Positions 20,659-31,690 are shown, counted from the stretch's first letter. The stretch is 64,000 nt of DNA from Chaetoderma sp. LZ-2023a (GCA_034401795.1 CM067363.1:30866855-30930854); one strand, 5' to 3'. Notes: generated by a model not told the origin, from the letters alone. A program made the numbers and translations.

Positions 20659-20850
20659 GCCAATAAATTAGCAAAGAGGAAGTGCTAGTCTGCGCATGCG
20701 CGGTGGTGGGGCTGGCATCCGCCAGACTACACTCTGACTCCCTGCCCAGTAGGGGCACCTAACTGTTTTAATCTGAGTGTTTATTGAGTGAAAGCCGATA
20801 TTTAGCAATATCAAAAGTATTAGGGAGGTAAGTATACTCTTGAAGTGAAA
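20659..20850. repeat. DIRS-A1 right inverted terminal repeat
   Basis: GCCAATAAATTAG to the terminus CTTGAAGTGAAA. It carries TAGGGAGGTAAGTATACTC reading outwards on the plus strand. The last 46 bases recur inverted in the ICR. Confidence 0.85.
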
Positions 20851-21090
20851 GAGGAGCAGCGTTTTAAACTATTTACCGCCATTTTTCGGAAAATTCACTG
20901 AAAATATTGACCCTTCCAAATTCTGGAAATAAGTTCTGAAGCATACCACTCTAGGGTTCTTCCAGCCAATTTAGATTAAAATCCACCAAGCGGTTAATGA
21001 GGAGTAGCGTTTTAAAGCAAAAGTTGACGGATGGACAGTCGCCATGACATAAGCTTACTTGGCCATTCTGGCCAGGTAGGCTAACAATTT
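20851..21090 (+). repeat. Right part of the AACAAG repeat interrupted by DIRS-A1
   Basis: Continues the host repeat (GAGGAGCAGCGTTTTAAACT). An internal second statement CAAGCGGTTAATGAGGAGTA at about 20987 serves as an unoccupied paralogue of the insertion site. Ends near GACGGATGGACAGTCGCCAT. Confidence 0.6.
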
Positions 21091-22171
21091 GATTGAAACT
21101 TTTTCGTCAATGATTTTCAGTCAAAGTGTTGTCAAATGATTTTGACGTAATCCTACACGTCATGTAGTTGATTATGACATCATATGATGGATGGATAAAC
21201 TTGGCAAGGTCCATTCTCTGATATCGTTAAGATTCAAGTTTTATTCTTTACTCTCAGATAACCGTGACATAAAAGGGATATAATATTACACCGTCTTCAA
21301 AATTGGGGAATCCATGAGAATCATGCCCTATGATGATGGAACATATCTTGCAAGATTGGTGACACACTTGGCCTGAATATAGTAGCACAAATCATTCCGA
21401 CAAGGGGTGTGGCTGTCTGACAAAAGGAGCGAACAAGGAAGAAGACCCATTAACCACGGCAATAAGAGACTGCAGACCCTCAGCCTTTTTTGTCACATTT
21501 TCCTTCAAAACTTTGAGGTACATGTTCATCACTAATTAGACACACTCTTTAGTGTTGGGAATTGGTACTATTTTTGTGATCGATGATTGGTTTTATAAAC
21601 TAACCGATGACCAATTAATGATTGATCATAACAAATTCACATTTTGAATGCAGTAACTATATAGCATGTTCAAGGATAATCACCCCTTTCAAACCAAGTA
21701 GCAGGTATGACGGATTCTTAATAAGATAAGAAATAATCTGTTGAATATTTTGAAACTAATTTGACTGGAAGGTGTTGTTGCCTAAGGCAGCAATCGCTTT
21801 CAGTCAAATAAGTCAAAATATTCAATATGTTATTGGTATGGTTGCTTTGAAATTAACATACTATTTCAGTGCTGAAAGAATTAACGTCTTCGACTAAGGA
21901 GTAATACTATATATAGTTGTAACAATTAAATTTAAATTCTTTTCCAAAAGGTATTCGTTTTCTAGCTTAACCAGTTAAAATATATTAATAAAGTCAGTTT
22001 ATAAACAACCAAAATCGATTTCTGAAATCATGATCGATCGGTTGGTTGAACACGCAAACCAATCAATGATCAATCAAATCGATTAATCCGGACAACACTA
22101 ACACGCTGTGATTAAAATTGTTAGCTACAATGTTCAATCATAAACAGGGTGAATATACATACATCAATTAC
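21091..22171. other. Intergenic with fragments of the ~400-bp palindromic repeat
   Basis: 21725-21830 has TTGAATATTTTGAAACTAAT and its complement around GCCTAAGGCAGC; 21155-21210 resembles the 3' part of the same family. The remainder is unassigned. Confidence 0.45.
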
Positions 22172-22329
22172 TTGATGGAGTATGTTCCCCTCATACAGCC
22201 TCTCAATCGCGAAGTCGTAGTTCGGCTTAATAATAGGTGTGAATTCCTGCCGTGTTTTGGCACTTTTTACTTCATGAAATTCCTCTTTCTTATCTTCAAA
22301 AACGTCTATCATCAGTGGTGTCGAACAAT
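22172..22329 (-). CDS. Candidate internal exon of an unidentified host gene
   Basis: On the minus strand a pyrimidine tract (TTTCTCTTGTTTTTTGTC) precedes AACTAG at 22330-22331. The frame then runs 52 codons plus two leading bases to a GTAATT donor at 22171. The peptide is charged and protein-like: MIDVFEDKKEEFHEVKSAKT, then QEFTPIIKPNYDFAIERLYE. The local composition and lack of repeat similarity set it apart from the surrounding MITEs. I do not recognise the product and found no partner exon. It could be a pseudogene fragment. Confidence 0.35.
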
Positions 22330-22389
22330 CTAGTTTTTATAGACAAAAAACAAGAGAAAGATGTAATATTTTCACGGTTAACTATGTAT

Positions 22390-22795
22390 GTAATGGACAT
22401 TTCCTGCTTTAGCTATGCCCCGCCCCCATCTCTAGCTAAGCTCCACCCACACCTCGCTCATGTTGGGATCGATCGATCAACACCCTGACTCAATTTTCAA
22501 AAAAATACACAGGTAAACTGTTGAATATTTTAAAACTAATTTGACTGGGTGCTGTTGCTGCCTAAGGCAGCAACAGCGCCCAGTAAAATTGGTTTCAAAA
22601 TAATCAACAGCATGTTTATTAAATAGCAAAGAATTACAAAGACATGAACTTCAAACAACATGTCGGACTGTTTGAGATTTGATGATGGTCTATATGGAAC
22701 CTTTTGTGACGCAATGATTGTGACGTCATCACACATGCTGATCTGATTATGACATCATACAAGGTCAGCTGATGGATGGATACTCTTGAAAGGTG
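22390..22795. repeat. ~400-bp dispersed repeat with central palindrome, second copy
   Basis: Sister of 8834-9232. The centre GCTGTTGCTGCCT (22551-22563) faces AGGCAGCAACAGC (22565-22577), within longer imperfect arms from GTTGAATATTTTAAAACTAA to TTGGTTTCAAAATAATCAAC. This could extrude as a cruciform. Ends GGATGGATACTCTTGAAAGG. Confidence 0.7.
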
Positions 22796-22839
22796 AATTC
22801 ATTAACCACGTTGTCAAGATCATATTCAGCAATGTCACT

Positions 22840-23375
22840 GTTTTACGGATAATCAAATAACTGTACATTTAACTGAAACATCCGAGGTGAAGTTCACGAT
22901 TCACCTTTCCTAAATCACTGCAATGAGTGCATATTCATCATTATCTCATCAATGAGTACAGATAATCTCTGAGATTAATATTCTTTGATGTTTAATCAAA
23001 TCCGGAAATTGTACATTTAAACATCATAACTGAAATTCACGAATCACATTGTCCATTCCTACATCGCGATATAGAATGCATATCATTAATGTCTCATTTA
23101 ATCGCTGCGATTAATATTCATCAATGTTTTGTCTAAATCAAGTAATTGTATGTTTAAATAAATCATCTGAAGTGGAATTCGTGAATCACATAGTTAATAT
23201 TCATTCAGCAAATAATAAAATCCAATAACCGTACATTGTGTAAATTTAACTTCGACTTGATTTCACGAATGCTATTGTCGATTATCATATAGTCACATAG
23301 GGTGTGTTCATCATTTCTTACTTACACTGATAATCTCAGAAGTTAATATTGTTCAATGTTAATGTTATCATCATG
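22840..23375. repeat. Degenerate tandem repeat, unit about 145 bp
   Basis: The sequence of words TGTACATTTAA, GAAxTTCACGAATCAC, AATGxxTATTCATCA, ATCTCTGAGATTAATATT returns about four times with heavy divergence. No coding signal. Confidence 0.45.
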
Positions 23376-23441
23376 AAAACCTGCATCAATCTGTTCTTGC
23401 TCCCTCTCATTATCTATCATGTTAAGCAAGCAAACAACTCT

Positions 23442-23795
23442 CCCCACCCCCACCCCACAGACTCCCCCCTTGCGGGTTGGTCTGTAGATTTATTAACCAC
23501 TATAAAACATACTTACCGTTCAATCACTACTTGCTAAATCAACTACTCTGCATTTAGCCACCAGAATAAGATTTTTATGCTTGCTTACATTCCTCCATAT
23601 GCCTATTCCATATTAATAATTACCCTCAACCAGGCTACTGGTAGGGTACTACACCCCCAACATATGGCCTGATAAAGACTGGCACCAGTCTGTACTCACT
23701 CCTTGGTGATGCCTGTCACAAAGCATGCTCGCGCATGCGCCATGGAGCCCAAATAAGAAACAGATTCACTTTTCTAAATTTAAGTGCCAAATATT
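23442..23795. repeat. DIRS-B1 left inverted terminal repeat
   Basis: Outer part (CCACCCCACAGACTCCCC to AACATACTTACC) is mirrored in the ICR. The inner part GTTCAATCACTACTTGCTAA onward is mirrored in 29468-29747. Confidence 0.8.
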
Positions 23796-23847
23796 ACAAA
23801 CAGATTCTCAAATCATTCCCACGCGGGGTGGATGGGGCCGGGTTGTA

Positions 23848-23985
23848 GTGATTGAACGGTAAGTATGTTTTATAGTGGTTAATAAAACTACAGACCACCC
23901 CGCAAGGTGGGGTCTGTGGGGGGGGGGGGGGGGTTGTTATTACAACACAAAAACATCTATACCATTCAATCACTACTTGCTAAAC
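23848..23985. repeat. DIRS-B1 internal complementary region
   Basis: GTAGTGATTGAACGGTAAGT through GGGGTCTGTGG is the inverted left end. After a run of about 17 G, TTGTTATTACAACAC to CAATCACTACTTGCTAAA is the inverted right end. The G-run marks the joint between the two ends. Confidence 0.8.
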
Positions 23986-24164
23986 CCGTAGATTTGGTCA
24001 GTGCCCCACTTAAAACCCTTGGTGGGTGGAGATTTGAGAATCATTAAACAAGGATAAAAATTAAACAAATCATATCCAAATGTTAATAACATAACATAAT
24101 AGTGCATCTTAATCAATCACACAGTGATTATCAAACAAGGAAAACTTTATAAACTTAAATAAAT

Positions 24165-26310
24165 AACAAGAATTCCGCGGAATTAAATGTCTTGCCCGTC
24201 CCCTGTTTGTCACAGTTACCTTTACCTTTAACCTTGTGCCCTCAATGTTATTAGGCTGCTTCGTAACATTATAGGTAACCAGGTATTCAAGTTTAGTTGC
24301 AATAGGCGTAACCAATCGTGAAATATAAGCTGAAAGGTTTTGCTAAACGCAAAAACTTAATGTTGAAAAATCAGTTCTGTATCAAGTTCAAAGTGACCTT
24401 GACCGTTGACCTTGTTCCCCCAACATCATCATGCTGCTTCCTAACATTATCGGTAACCATGTATCCAAGTTTAGTTGCAAATAGGCTTAACGAATCCTGA
24501 AATATAAGGTGAAAGGTTTTGCCAAACGGAAAAACTTAATGTTAAAAAGGCAGAGTTCTGTATCAAGTTCAAAGTGACCTTGTTCCCCCAACATCATCAT
24601 GCTGCTTCCTAACATTATAGGTAACCATGTATCCAAGTTTAGTTGCAATGGGCTTAACCAATCCTAAAATATAAGCTGAACGGTTTTGCTAAACGCAAAC
24701 ACTTAATGTTGAAAAAGCAGAGTTCTATATCAAGTTCAAAGTGACCTTGACTTTTGACGCCAACATCATTACGCTGCTCCCTAACATTATAGGTAACCAT
24801 GTATCCAAGTTCAGTTACAATAGGCTTAACCAATCCTGAAATATAAGCCGAGAAGATTTGCTAAACGCAAAACCTTAATGTTGAAATAACAGAGTTCTGT
24901 ATCAAAGTCACAGTGACCTTGTGAAAACAACATCATCATCATGTTGCTTCCTATCATTATAGGTAACCATGTATCCAAGTTTAGTTGCAATAGGCTTAAC
25001 CAATCCTGAAATATAAGCTGAAGTTTTGCTAAACGCAAAAACAATGTTGAAATAACAGAGTTCTGTATCAAGGTCACAGTGACCTTTGACCTTGTGACCC
25101 CAACATCATCATGCTGCTTCCTCTCATTATAAGTAACCATGTATCCAAGTTTGGTTCCAATTGGATCAGGCACTGCTGAGATATAAGGCAATAACTTTTG
25201 TTTAATGCAAAAACTTAACGTAAAATATTAACAAAGATTATACCATGACCTTTGACCCCCCTTTCCTTGACCTCATGATGTCTGCATCAGCGATGCTGTT
25301 TCCGTTAAATGTAAATCACCATGTACCCAAGTTTGGTTCCAATTGGATAAGGCATTGTTGAGATATAAGGCAATAACTTTTGTTTAACGCAAAAACTTAA
25401 CATAAAATATTAACAAAGATTATACCGTGAACTTTGACACCATAAACTTGACCTCGTGATGCCTGCATCAGCGTGCTGCTTCCTTTCGATGTATATCTCC
25501 ATGTACCCAAGTTTGGTTCCACTTGGAGCAGGCATTGTTGAGATATAAGACAATAACTTTTGTTTAACGCAAAAACGTAACCTAAAATATTAACAAAGAC
25601 TATAACGTGACCGTTGATCCCCATAACCTTGAAGGCATGATGCCTGCATCAGCGTACTTCTTCCTTTTGATGTATATCTCCATGTATCCATGTTTGGTTC
25701 CAATTGGATCAGGCATTGCCGAGATATAAGACAATAACTTTTGTTTAACGCAAAAACTTAACGTAAAATATTAACAAAGATTATACTGTGACCTTTGACC
25801 CCATAACCTTGACGTCATGACCGCTTTATTGGTGGGTTGCTTCCATTCAATGTATATCACCATGTACCCAAGTTTGGTTCCAATTGGATCAGGCATTGCT
25901 GAGATATAAGGCAATAACTTTTGTTTAATACAAAAACGTAACGTAAAATATTAACAAAGATTATACCATGACCTTTGACCCGCATAACCATGACCGCTTG
26001 ATGTCTGCATCAGTATGCTGCTTCCGTTTGATGCATATCACCATGTACCCAAGTTTGGTTCCAGTTGGATCAGGCATTGCTGAGATATAAGGTAATAACT
26101 TTTGTTTAACGCAAAAACTTAGCATAAAATATTAACAAAGATTATACTGTAGCCTTTGACCCATGTAACCTTGACCTCATGGCCTTTTTATCAGCAGGCT
26201 GCTTCTTTTCGATGTATATTACCATGCACCCAAGTTTGGTTCCAATTGTAACAGGGATTGCTGAGATATAAACTTAACTTAAAAGTTTACGCCGCCGCCG
26301 AAAAAGTGAT
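24165..26310. repeat. Tandem-repeat mobile element, ~170-180 bp units, inside DIRS-B1
   Basis: Starts AACAAG plus the palindrome AATTCCGCGGAATT. About twelve units follow, marked by CAAGTTTxGTTxCAATxGG (near 24288, 24467, 24640, 24815, 24980, 25150, 25330, 25510, 25690, 25870, 26050, 26235). It ends with GCCGCCGCCG and AAAGTGATACCTATGTCTCG. Two unit subtypes: left (CATCATCATGCTGCTTCC) and right (TCAGGCATTGCTGAGATATA). The layout resembles bivalve pearl/Helitron-type elements with central arrays; that is inference. Confidence 0.75.
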
Positions 26311-26405
26311 ACCTATGTCTCGACCCTGCATCTAAAAAAACTAAAAACTCTCACCTTAAGGAAAATGGCGGGATGTGCTTGGTAAATGGTCTTCAGCTTT
26401 TTTAG

Positions 26406-27330
26406 TTAAAATCGTGATATTACGAAAAAAAAGGAGGCCGCTGCACTCTGATCCTTTAAATAAAATGAAAAGTAGACAGATTTCCATCCTGCGACCTGCA
26501 TTACTTCGTATAAAGAGCCAGCGAAAAGAGCAAAGGAGGTAGCCATTCCCCTAACATCGTGAGCTTTTATATGAGATAGATTAATTTGTTCAGGAGACGC
26601 CATCTTGTAACAAAGTTTGATGGTCTCACAAGTCCATCCGGCAATCGTAGCCTTAGAAACTGGTCTGGCTACCTCTGCATGCGAAACCCATAAATAAGAT
26701 GGATCAGATCTTTTAAAATCGGTTCGTTGCTTGTAAACTTTTAATGCCCTGACAGGACACCAAAATTTGTCAGATGGCGAAAAGGAAGATAACGATTTTA
26801 AAATGATCGGCTTAGCTGAGTAATGGTTAGACTGTCCTCGATAAAAAATCCCTTCTGGGATATAAAACTAAACCGTCCCCAGATTCGATAAATCTATCCT
26901 TTTCGGGGGAAAGAGCATGAATTTCTGAGCGTCCTCTAGCAGAAGCAGATGCAACAAGAAAAACAGCCTTAAGAGTTAAAAGTTTCATACTAATAGAAGC
27001 AATAGGCTCAAAATGGTGGGCTGCCAAAATCTGAAGAACCAAGGCCAAATTCCAGGAAAGCAAAGGCTTGGCTACTGGAGGACGAATATTGCCCAATCCT
27101 CTGATAAAACGATTAAGAATCTTCGTATCACTGACGCCAGCACTTAAAAGACAAGGAAGCGAAGAAGCCAAAGAAAATCTATAACCCCTGACTGTGTTAG
27201 CAGATAACTGTAAAGAATCAGAGTTAGGATAAAAAATCTAACACCTGGGAATAGAAACAGAATTGGGCATGAGATCATGTTCTGAACCTGACAAAGATTT
27301 TAAGTCGACCCTTGTAAACTCGACGGGTCA
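26406..27330 (-). pseudogene. DIRS-B1 tyrosine recombinase, broken
   Basis: Two open pieces: 27171-26827 (RPPVAKPLLSWNLALVLQIL, SARGRSEIHALSPEKDRF, which carries the first catalytic Arg) and 26603-26406 (HIKAHDVRGMATSFALFAGS with the HxxR motif, and FYLKDQ with the candidate nucleophile Tyr). Frameshifts separate them. Equivalent to DIRS-A recombinase but clearly diverged. Confidence 0.75.
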
Positions 27331-29113
27331 ACTCACTCCTGGCAGAATCAATAATCTCCTGAGATCTTGAAGAAACTTTGATCTCTGTGATTTGACGCTT
27401 GACGTTCTCCAAACACACAGGCTGAAGATTTCCGAGTTTGGATGAAGACATGTTCCCCTTACTTGAGAAAGATCTGGGGAGACTGGAAGGAGACGAGGGA
27501 AGTCTACCAGGAGATCGAGAAGATCTACGAACCAGATCCGCTTTGGCCAAAAGGGAGCTATCAGAAGAATTTCGCAGAACTGGTCCCTGACCTCCTTCAA
27601 GACCAAAGGATCGTTGAAGGGAACGCATATACGAACATTCCTGTCCAGGACTGAAACAGGGCATCCACCGCCATCGCCTGACTGTCCGGAAAAGGAGACA
27701 TGAAAGAGGAGATCTGGGCATTCAGACAGGTTGTAAACAGATCTACGTGGGGACAATCCATAAGCTTGAAAATTGCTCTGGCAACCAACCTCTTTAACTG
27801 CCACTCTGTGTGGGTGACAACTGGTCCGCAAGAAAATTCAGACTTCCCGGGACAGGAGTGAACACTAGAAAAATCTTATTCTTGCGGCACCACAAGAGAC
27901 GGTTCCAAACCTCCATACAAAGGAGAGGATCTCGTAACCCCCCACTGTCTGTTGATGTAGGAAACAACCGTCGAATTGTCCAATCGAATCGAGATTTTGA
28001 AGTCCTTTAATCGATCCGACCATGCTAGGAGAGCCTTCTTGACAGTCCACAATTCCAAGATGTTGATGTGAGTTGTCGACTCCTCCAGTGACCAAAGACC
28101 AGAGACCGACAGGAAATCCCAGACCGCTCCCCATCCCTCCTGGGAAGCGTCTGTGAAGATAATCACCTGAGGGGAGGACTTGACCAGAGGGACACCCCTC
28201 AGAAGCAGAGAACGATCTTTCCAAAATTCTAGATGAGGAATTAAGTGATCACTTATAGCAATCTGAAGATAAATGGAGTGAATCGACTGCTTCCAAAGGG
28301 ACATCAAATACGTTTTGAGAGGGTCTTCTCATCAGCGCTGCCCAAGGAATGACATTCTCTACGCTGACCATCAAGGTTATCACTATGAGGAAGAATCTTG
28401 CTCTGACCATGGAAGAAGTTGACAGAATGTCCATTGCCACTGAAATAGCCTCTACTCTTGGATCTGAAGGAGACTAGACCCAGAGGCAAATCGAAAGAAA
28501 CGCCTAGGTGCGTGAAGAATTGAGAGGGAACTAGACTTGATTTCTTGAGATTTAAAATCCAACCTAGGCTGCATGCCAGACTGCAAACCTCTGGATGACT
28601 TCTGAAAGAATTGAGGAAGACTGCTTTTATTAACCAATCATCTATCTAAACATGAAAATGAATAGAACGACGGTGCAAGATTCCTGCCACGGCTGAAACG
28701 AGACGGGTGAAGAGGAAGGGGGCCGTGGTCAGGCTGAAGGGCATGGCTCCAAATTGCCATACCCGATCCTTGTAGGCGAACCTCATGAACTTTCGGAATG
28801 CCAGTTGAATAAGCACATGGAAGTAGGCGTCCTTGAGATCTATGGAGGCAGTCCACATGCTGAGTCTAGACTGGCTATGATCTGGGAGATGGTCTCAATT
28901 TTGAACTTTGGGGTTAAAATACGGTTTAACTTTTTCAGATTGATGATAGGACGCCAACCTCCTGTTTTCATGGAAACTAAGAAAATGGTTGAGTAGTAGC
29001 CCGGGTCTAGACTCCAAAGGGGAACCTCTTCTACGCCATCCTTTGCATACCCAGCACATCATTAACGGTGTACACGTAGTGCATCTTAGGCAAATATGGC
29101 CTCCAAACTCCAC
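27331..29113 (-). pseudogene. DIRS-B1 reverse transcriptase / RNase H / MT-like, broken
   Basis: RT pieces on the minus strand: SGLLLNHFL (29113-28895), TASIDLKDAYFHV and AMPFSLTTAPFLFTRLV (28858-28646). The first residue of the YIDD box is a TAG stop (28646-28648), after which IDDWLI continues. RNase H: VIIFTDASQEGWG, ILELWTVKKALLAW, IRLDNSTVVSYINRQ (28307-27876). MT-like: NLSECPDLLFHVS and related text near 27330-27830. Several frameshifts; non-functional. Confidence 0.75.
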
Positions 29114-29467
29114 GGAGTGGACTCGATCGCACTTAGTCGACGTGCACTTGACTTTCTCGACTGATTCAACACTCCTAAAAATGAAAATAAAAATAGAGAA
29201 TGAAGCATGCAGCTTCTAAAAACTTAAAAGAACTAATTGAGGGTTAGAAATGATGAAGATGACTTAGGCATATTGATTGATGACCACGAAAACGAGATAC
29301 ATCACGAAAACCGGTAACACATATATAGTGTATAAATAGCAATAAAACCACAAAATACGACTTCATATTAGGCATAATCCTGGATTGAAGCACTCTCAAA
29401 TAAGTAAGCTGAACTCGGCACAAGGCTATAAAAACTTAGCTGGAATATTTGCAGACTGTACTGCTTG
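29114..29467. other. DIRS-B1 5' leader, gag deleted
   Basis: Non-coding remainder between RT and the 5' inverted repeat. No gag motifs, only AT-rich leader. Confidence 0.5.
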
Positions 29468-29765
29468 CAGAATAAAATTTGAAAAAGTGAATCTGTTTCC
29501 TATTTGGGCTCCAATGCGCATGCGCGAGAATGCTTAGTGACAGGCGTCACCAAGGAGTGAGTACAGACTGGTGCCAGTCTTTATCAGGCTATATGCTGGG
29601 GGTGTATCCTACCAGTAGCCTGGTTGATGGTATACATTAATATGGAATAGGCATATGGAGGAATGTAAGCAAGCATAAAAATCTTATTCTGGTGGCTAAA
29701 TGCAGAGTAGTTGATTTAGCAAGTAGTGATTGAACGGCATAGATGTTTTGTGGTGTAATAACAAC
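29468..29765. repeat. DIRS-B1 right inverted terminal repeat
   Basis: Inverted match of 23516-23795, ending GTGATTGAACGGCATAGATG to GTAATAACAAC. The terminal about 60 bases recur inverted in the ICR. Confidence 0.8.
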
Positions 29766-30029
29766 AAGCATGCATCTGTGCATTTCATTCCATTTATGAT
29801 ACAGGCACACGAGATAGTAAGACAGTTCCTTTTGCACTTACACGATACAAACTGTAGGACCTCTGGAGCTGGTGATCCTCTAAGCCTGTTGATTTCGAGT
29901 TGTCCATCATCACCAAGGACCCAACCGCTGGGCTAAGATGTCATATGACTGCCTGGTAATTAGCTCTGATAACGTGCATTTGTAGACACTCTCTACACGG
30001 TGGTAACTGTCCTGATTCACCATTTTAGA

Positions 30030-31690
30030 TCAGAATAGTTGATAACGCATCTCATTTACCTTGGTAATGCCGGAACAAGCAACATACATACCACATGTGC
30101 ATTCTTCCAGGCAGCTCAATCGTTCAGGTGTCAGTGACCAGTTTTCTCCTAATTTAGCTAATGCTTTTTGGTACTTGGTATTACCTACAAGCTTCAGAGC
30201 ACCAACTTTTCCACGACTAGTGAAAGCACTAACTGTGTCACGCCCAGTGTGTGCATGCACTCCTAGCAATGCATCACATCTTTCCCACGCGCTATGGTAA
30301 CTGAGAATAACATCTGTGTCATCAGCAATGATGATGATTGATGAAACATCAGGCGATGCATGTTTGCAATGAAGTAAGTAAGATGCGAGTATCTGCCTCT
30401 TCATGTGATGCTGGAGAATCGGATGACTGTGTCCGAGCCCCTATGTGCCCTTTCCGCATCTTTGCTTGACAGTGCCTTGTATACATCAAACACTACATGA
30501 ACGCGATCACTGCTATATGACAACCTTAGCACTGTGGCCAGTAACTGATCAGACAGTTACTCAGAGGTGAGATACTTCCCTTTCATCTTCTGACCGATGC
30601 TCATTCCATCGATGATAGAAGCAGATGGTTGTGGAATGGCTTGAGATGCATTGCTCTCGCACTTTCGACCTAATGCTGTTTTACTGGTCTTCTTCATCGT
30701 TCCATAACATTTTGCTAGTGATCCAGGAAATGGGCCGAGTGGATGCTGAAGTACATCCTTCATATTCATCTTTCTACTACAGGCAACAAGTATTATCTGA
30801 GCAAACAGTTTGTCATCACTTTTCAGGACTATTTCCTTGTTTGATGACATCTGGATAGCCTGCTTAATTATGTTGTCAAATGTTTTAAACTATATTCTTG
30901 GAAGATGTTCAAAGACATGCTTCTTCCCCTTTTCCAGCCGATTTATCTAAAAAATCTCTATATGCCTCGACTGTTTTTTGTTGTGCTGCTTAGAGGTCCA
31001 ACGTGACTGCTGGTGGTGCCATAGCTACAGTTTAAGTGTTGATCAATTCTGAGGTATCATTACCGACTGGATTTCTCCAGGTGGTTTCCATCAGATCTAC
31101 TAGGGATTGTTTAGCCTTCTCATATTTCTGAATGTGGGAAGTGCTGAGATCAGTATGACTGAGAGATCTGCTGCCGCTGCTTAGCTCGGTCATACTTCTT
31201 AGCTGCTTGAGGCTAAAACTTCTGTATTCCGCTGTAAGATAGTACCTGCTGACTGCACCAGGCTTCAGACTGAAGCCTCTGGTACCATGTATTGTCTGTC
31301 TGTACTTGTTCACAGTTTCCACTATTGTCTGGTCAACCGGGATTCTTCCGAAGGTGTTGCTCTCACCCAACTGAACAGCAAATCCACCATATCGCATGTC
31401 ATCTGGCAGTAGTATATGGCCAGTATCAGGCATACTTCTGCTTGTCATATGAGAGACACCAATCAATGATGGACCTAACTGCAGCTAGGTGGAGCAGCCA
31501 GTTATCTTCTCTAGATGCTCGGATTAGCGCGAGAACGTTGAGCATATCAACAAATGACATCCAGAACGGTGTGAGTTGACCACAATTATAGCCGAGATAA
31601 TCCAGATAATCATTGAATAGATGGAGTAACTTTATACATAATCTATCATGCAAGACGTCATCTAAGAGTAGCTCTGCAAACATTAGCATA
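30030..31690 (-). pseudogene. Broken member of a multicopy invertebrate PIN/FEN-like uncharacterised family
   Basis: Four minus-strand pieces in family order. 31689-31426 has PFWMSFVDMLNVLALIRASR and EDNWLLHLAAVRSII. 31466-31032 has GGFAVQLGESNTFGRIPVDQ, then TIVETVNKYRQTIHGTRGFS. 30850-30557 has SIIDGMSIGQKMKGKYL. 30404-30030 has LLHCKHASPDVSSIIIIADD, then TDVILSY and GRDTVSAFTSRGKVGALKLV. The acidic DDTDV and GRDTVSAF boxes recall PIN/FEN nucleases. Proteins of this layout are abundant and unnamed in cnidarians and molluscs and seem to spread like mobile genes (recollection, not checked). At least three frameshifts; not functional here. Confidence 0.6.

Larger units (their letters stand above)
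14585..20850 (-). mobile_element. DIRS-A1: DIRS-type tyrosine-recombinase retrotransposon
   Basis: A 6.27-kb element in minus orientation: 5' inverted repeat (20850-20659), 5' leader, broken gag, fused gag-C/RT/RNase H/MT ORF, tyrosine recombinase, 3' leader, ICR (14963-14864), 3' inverted repeat (14796-14585). Ends are TAAACGAAATCAAGG at left and CTTGAAGTGAAA at right. They were fixed by comparison with interrupted host repeats, with no target duplication, as expected for recombinase-mediated insertion of a circle. About 92-95% similar by eye to DIRS-A2. It has a gag deletion and probably cannot move by itself. Confidence 0.9.
23442..29765 (-). mobile_element. DIRS-B1: second DIRS-type family, gag lost
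   Basis: Inverted repeats of about 280 bp at 23516-23795 and 29468-29747 (GTTCAATCACTACTTGCTAA to GATTCACTTTT) are about 95% alike. An ICR at 23848-23985 joins the inverted left and right ends. Coding remnants on the minus strand are RT, RNase H, MT-like and recombinase. Between the RT start (29113) and the 5' repeat no gag remains. A tandem-repeat element fills 24165-26310. Outer ends are approximate because of C/G runs. Confidence 0.85.

Noticed and set aside
24165-26310. CRISPR or coding tandem-domain protein
   Set aside because: Repeat units are about 175 bp without spacers and no frame stays open across units.
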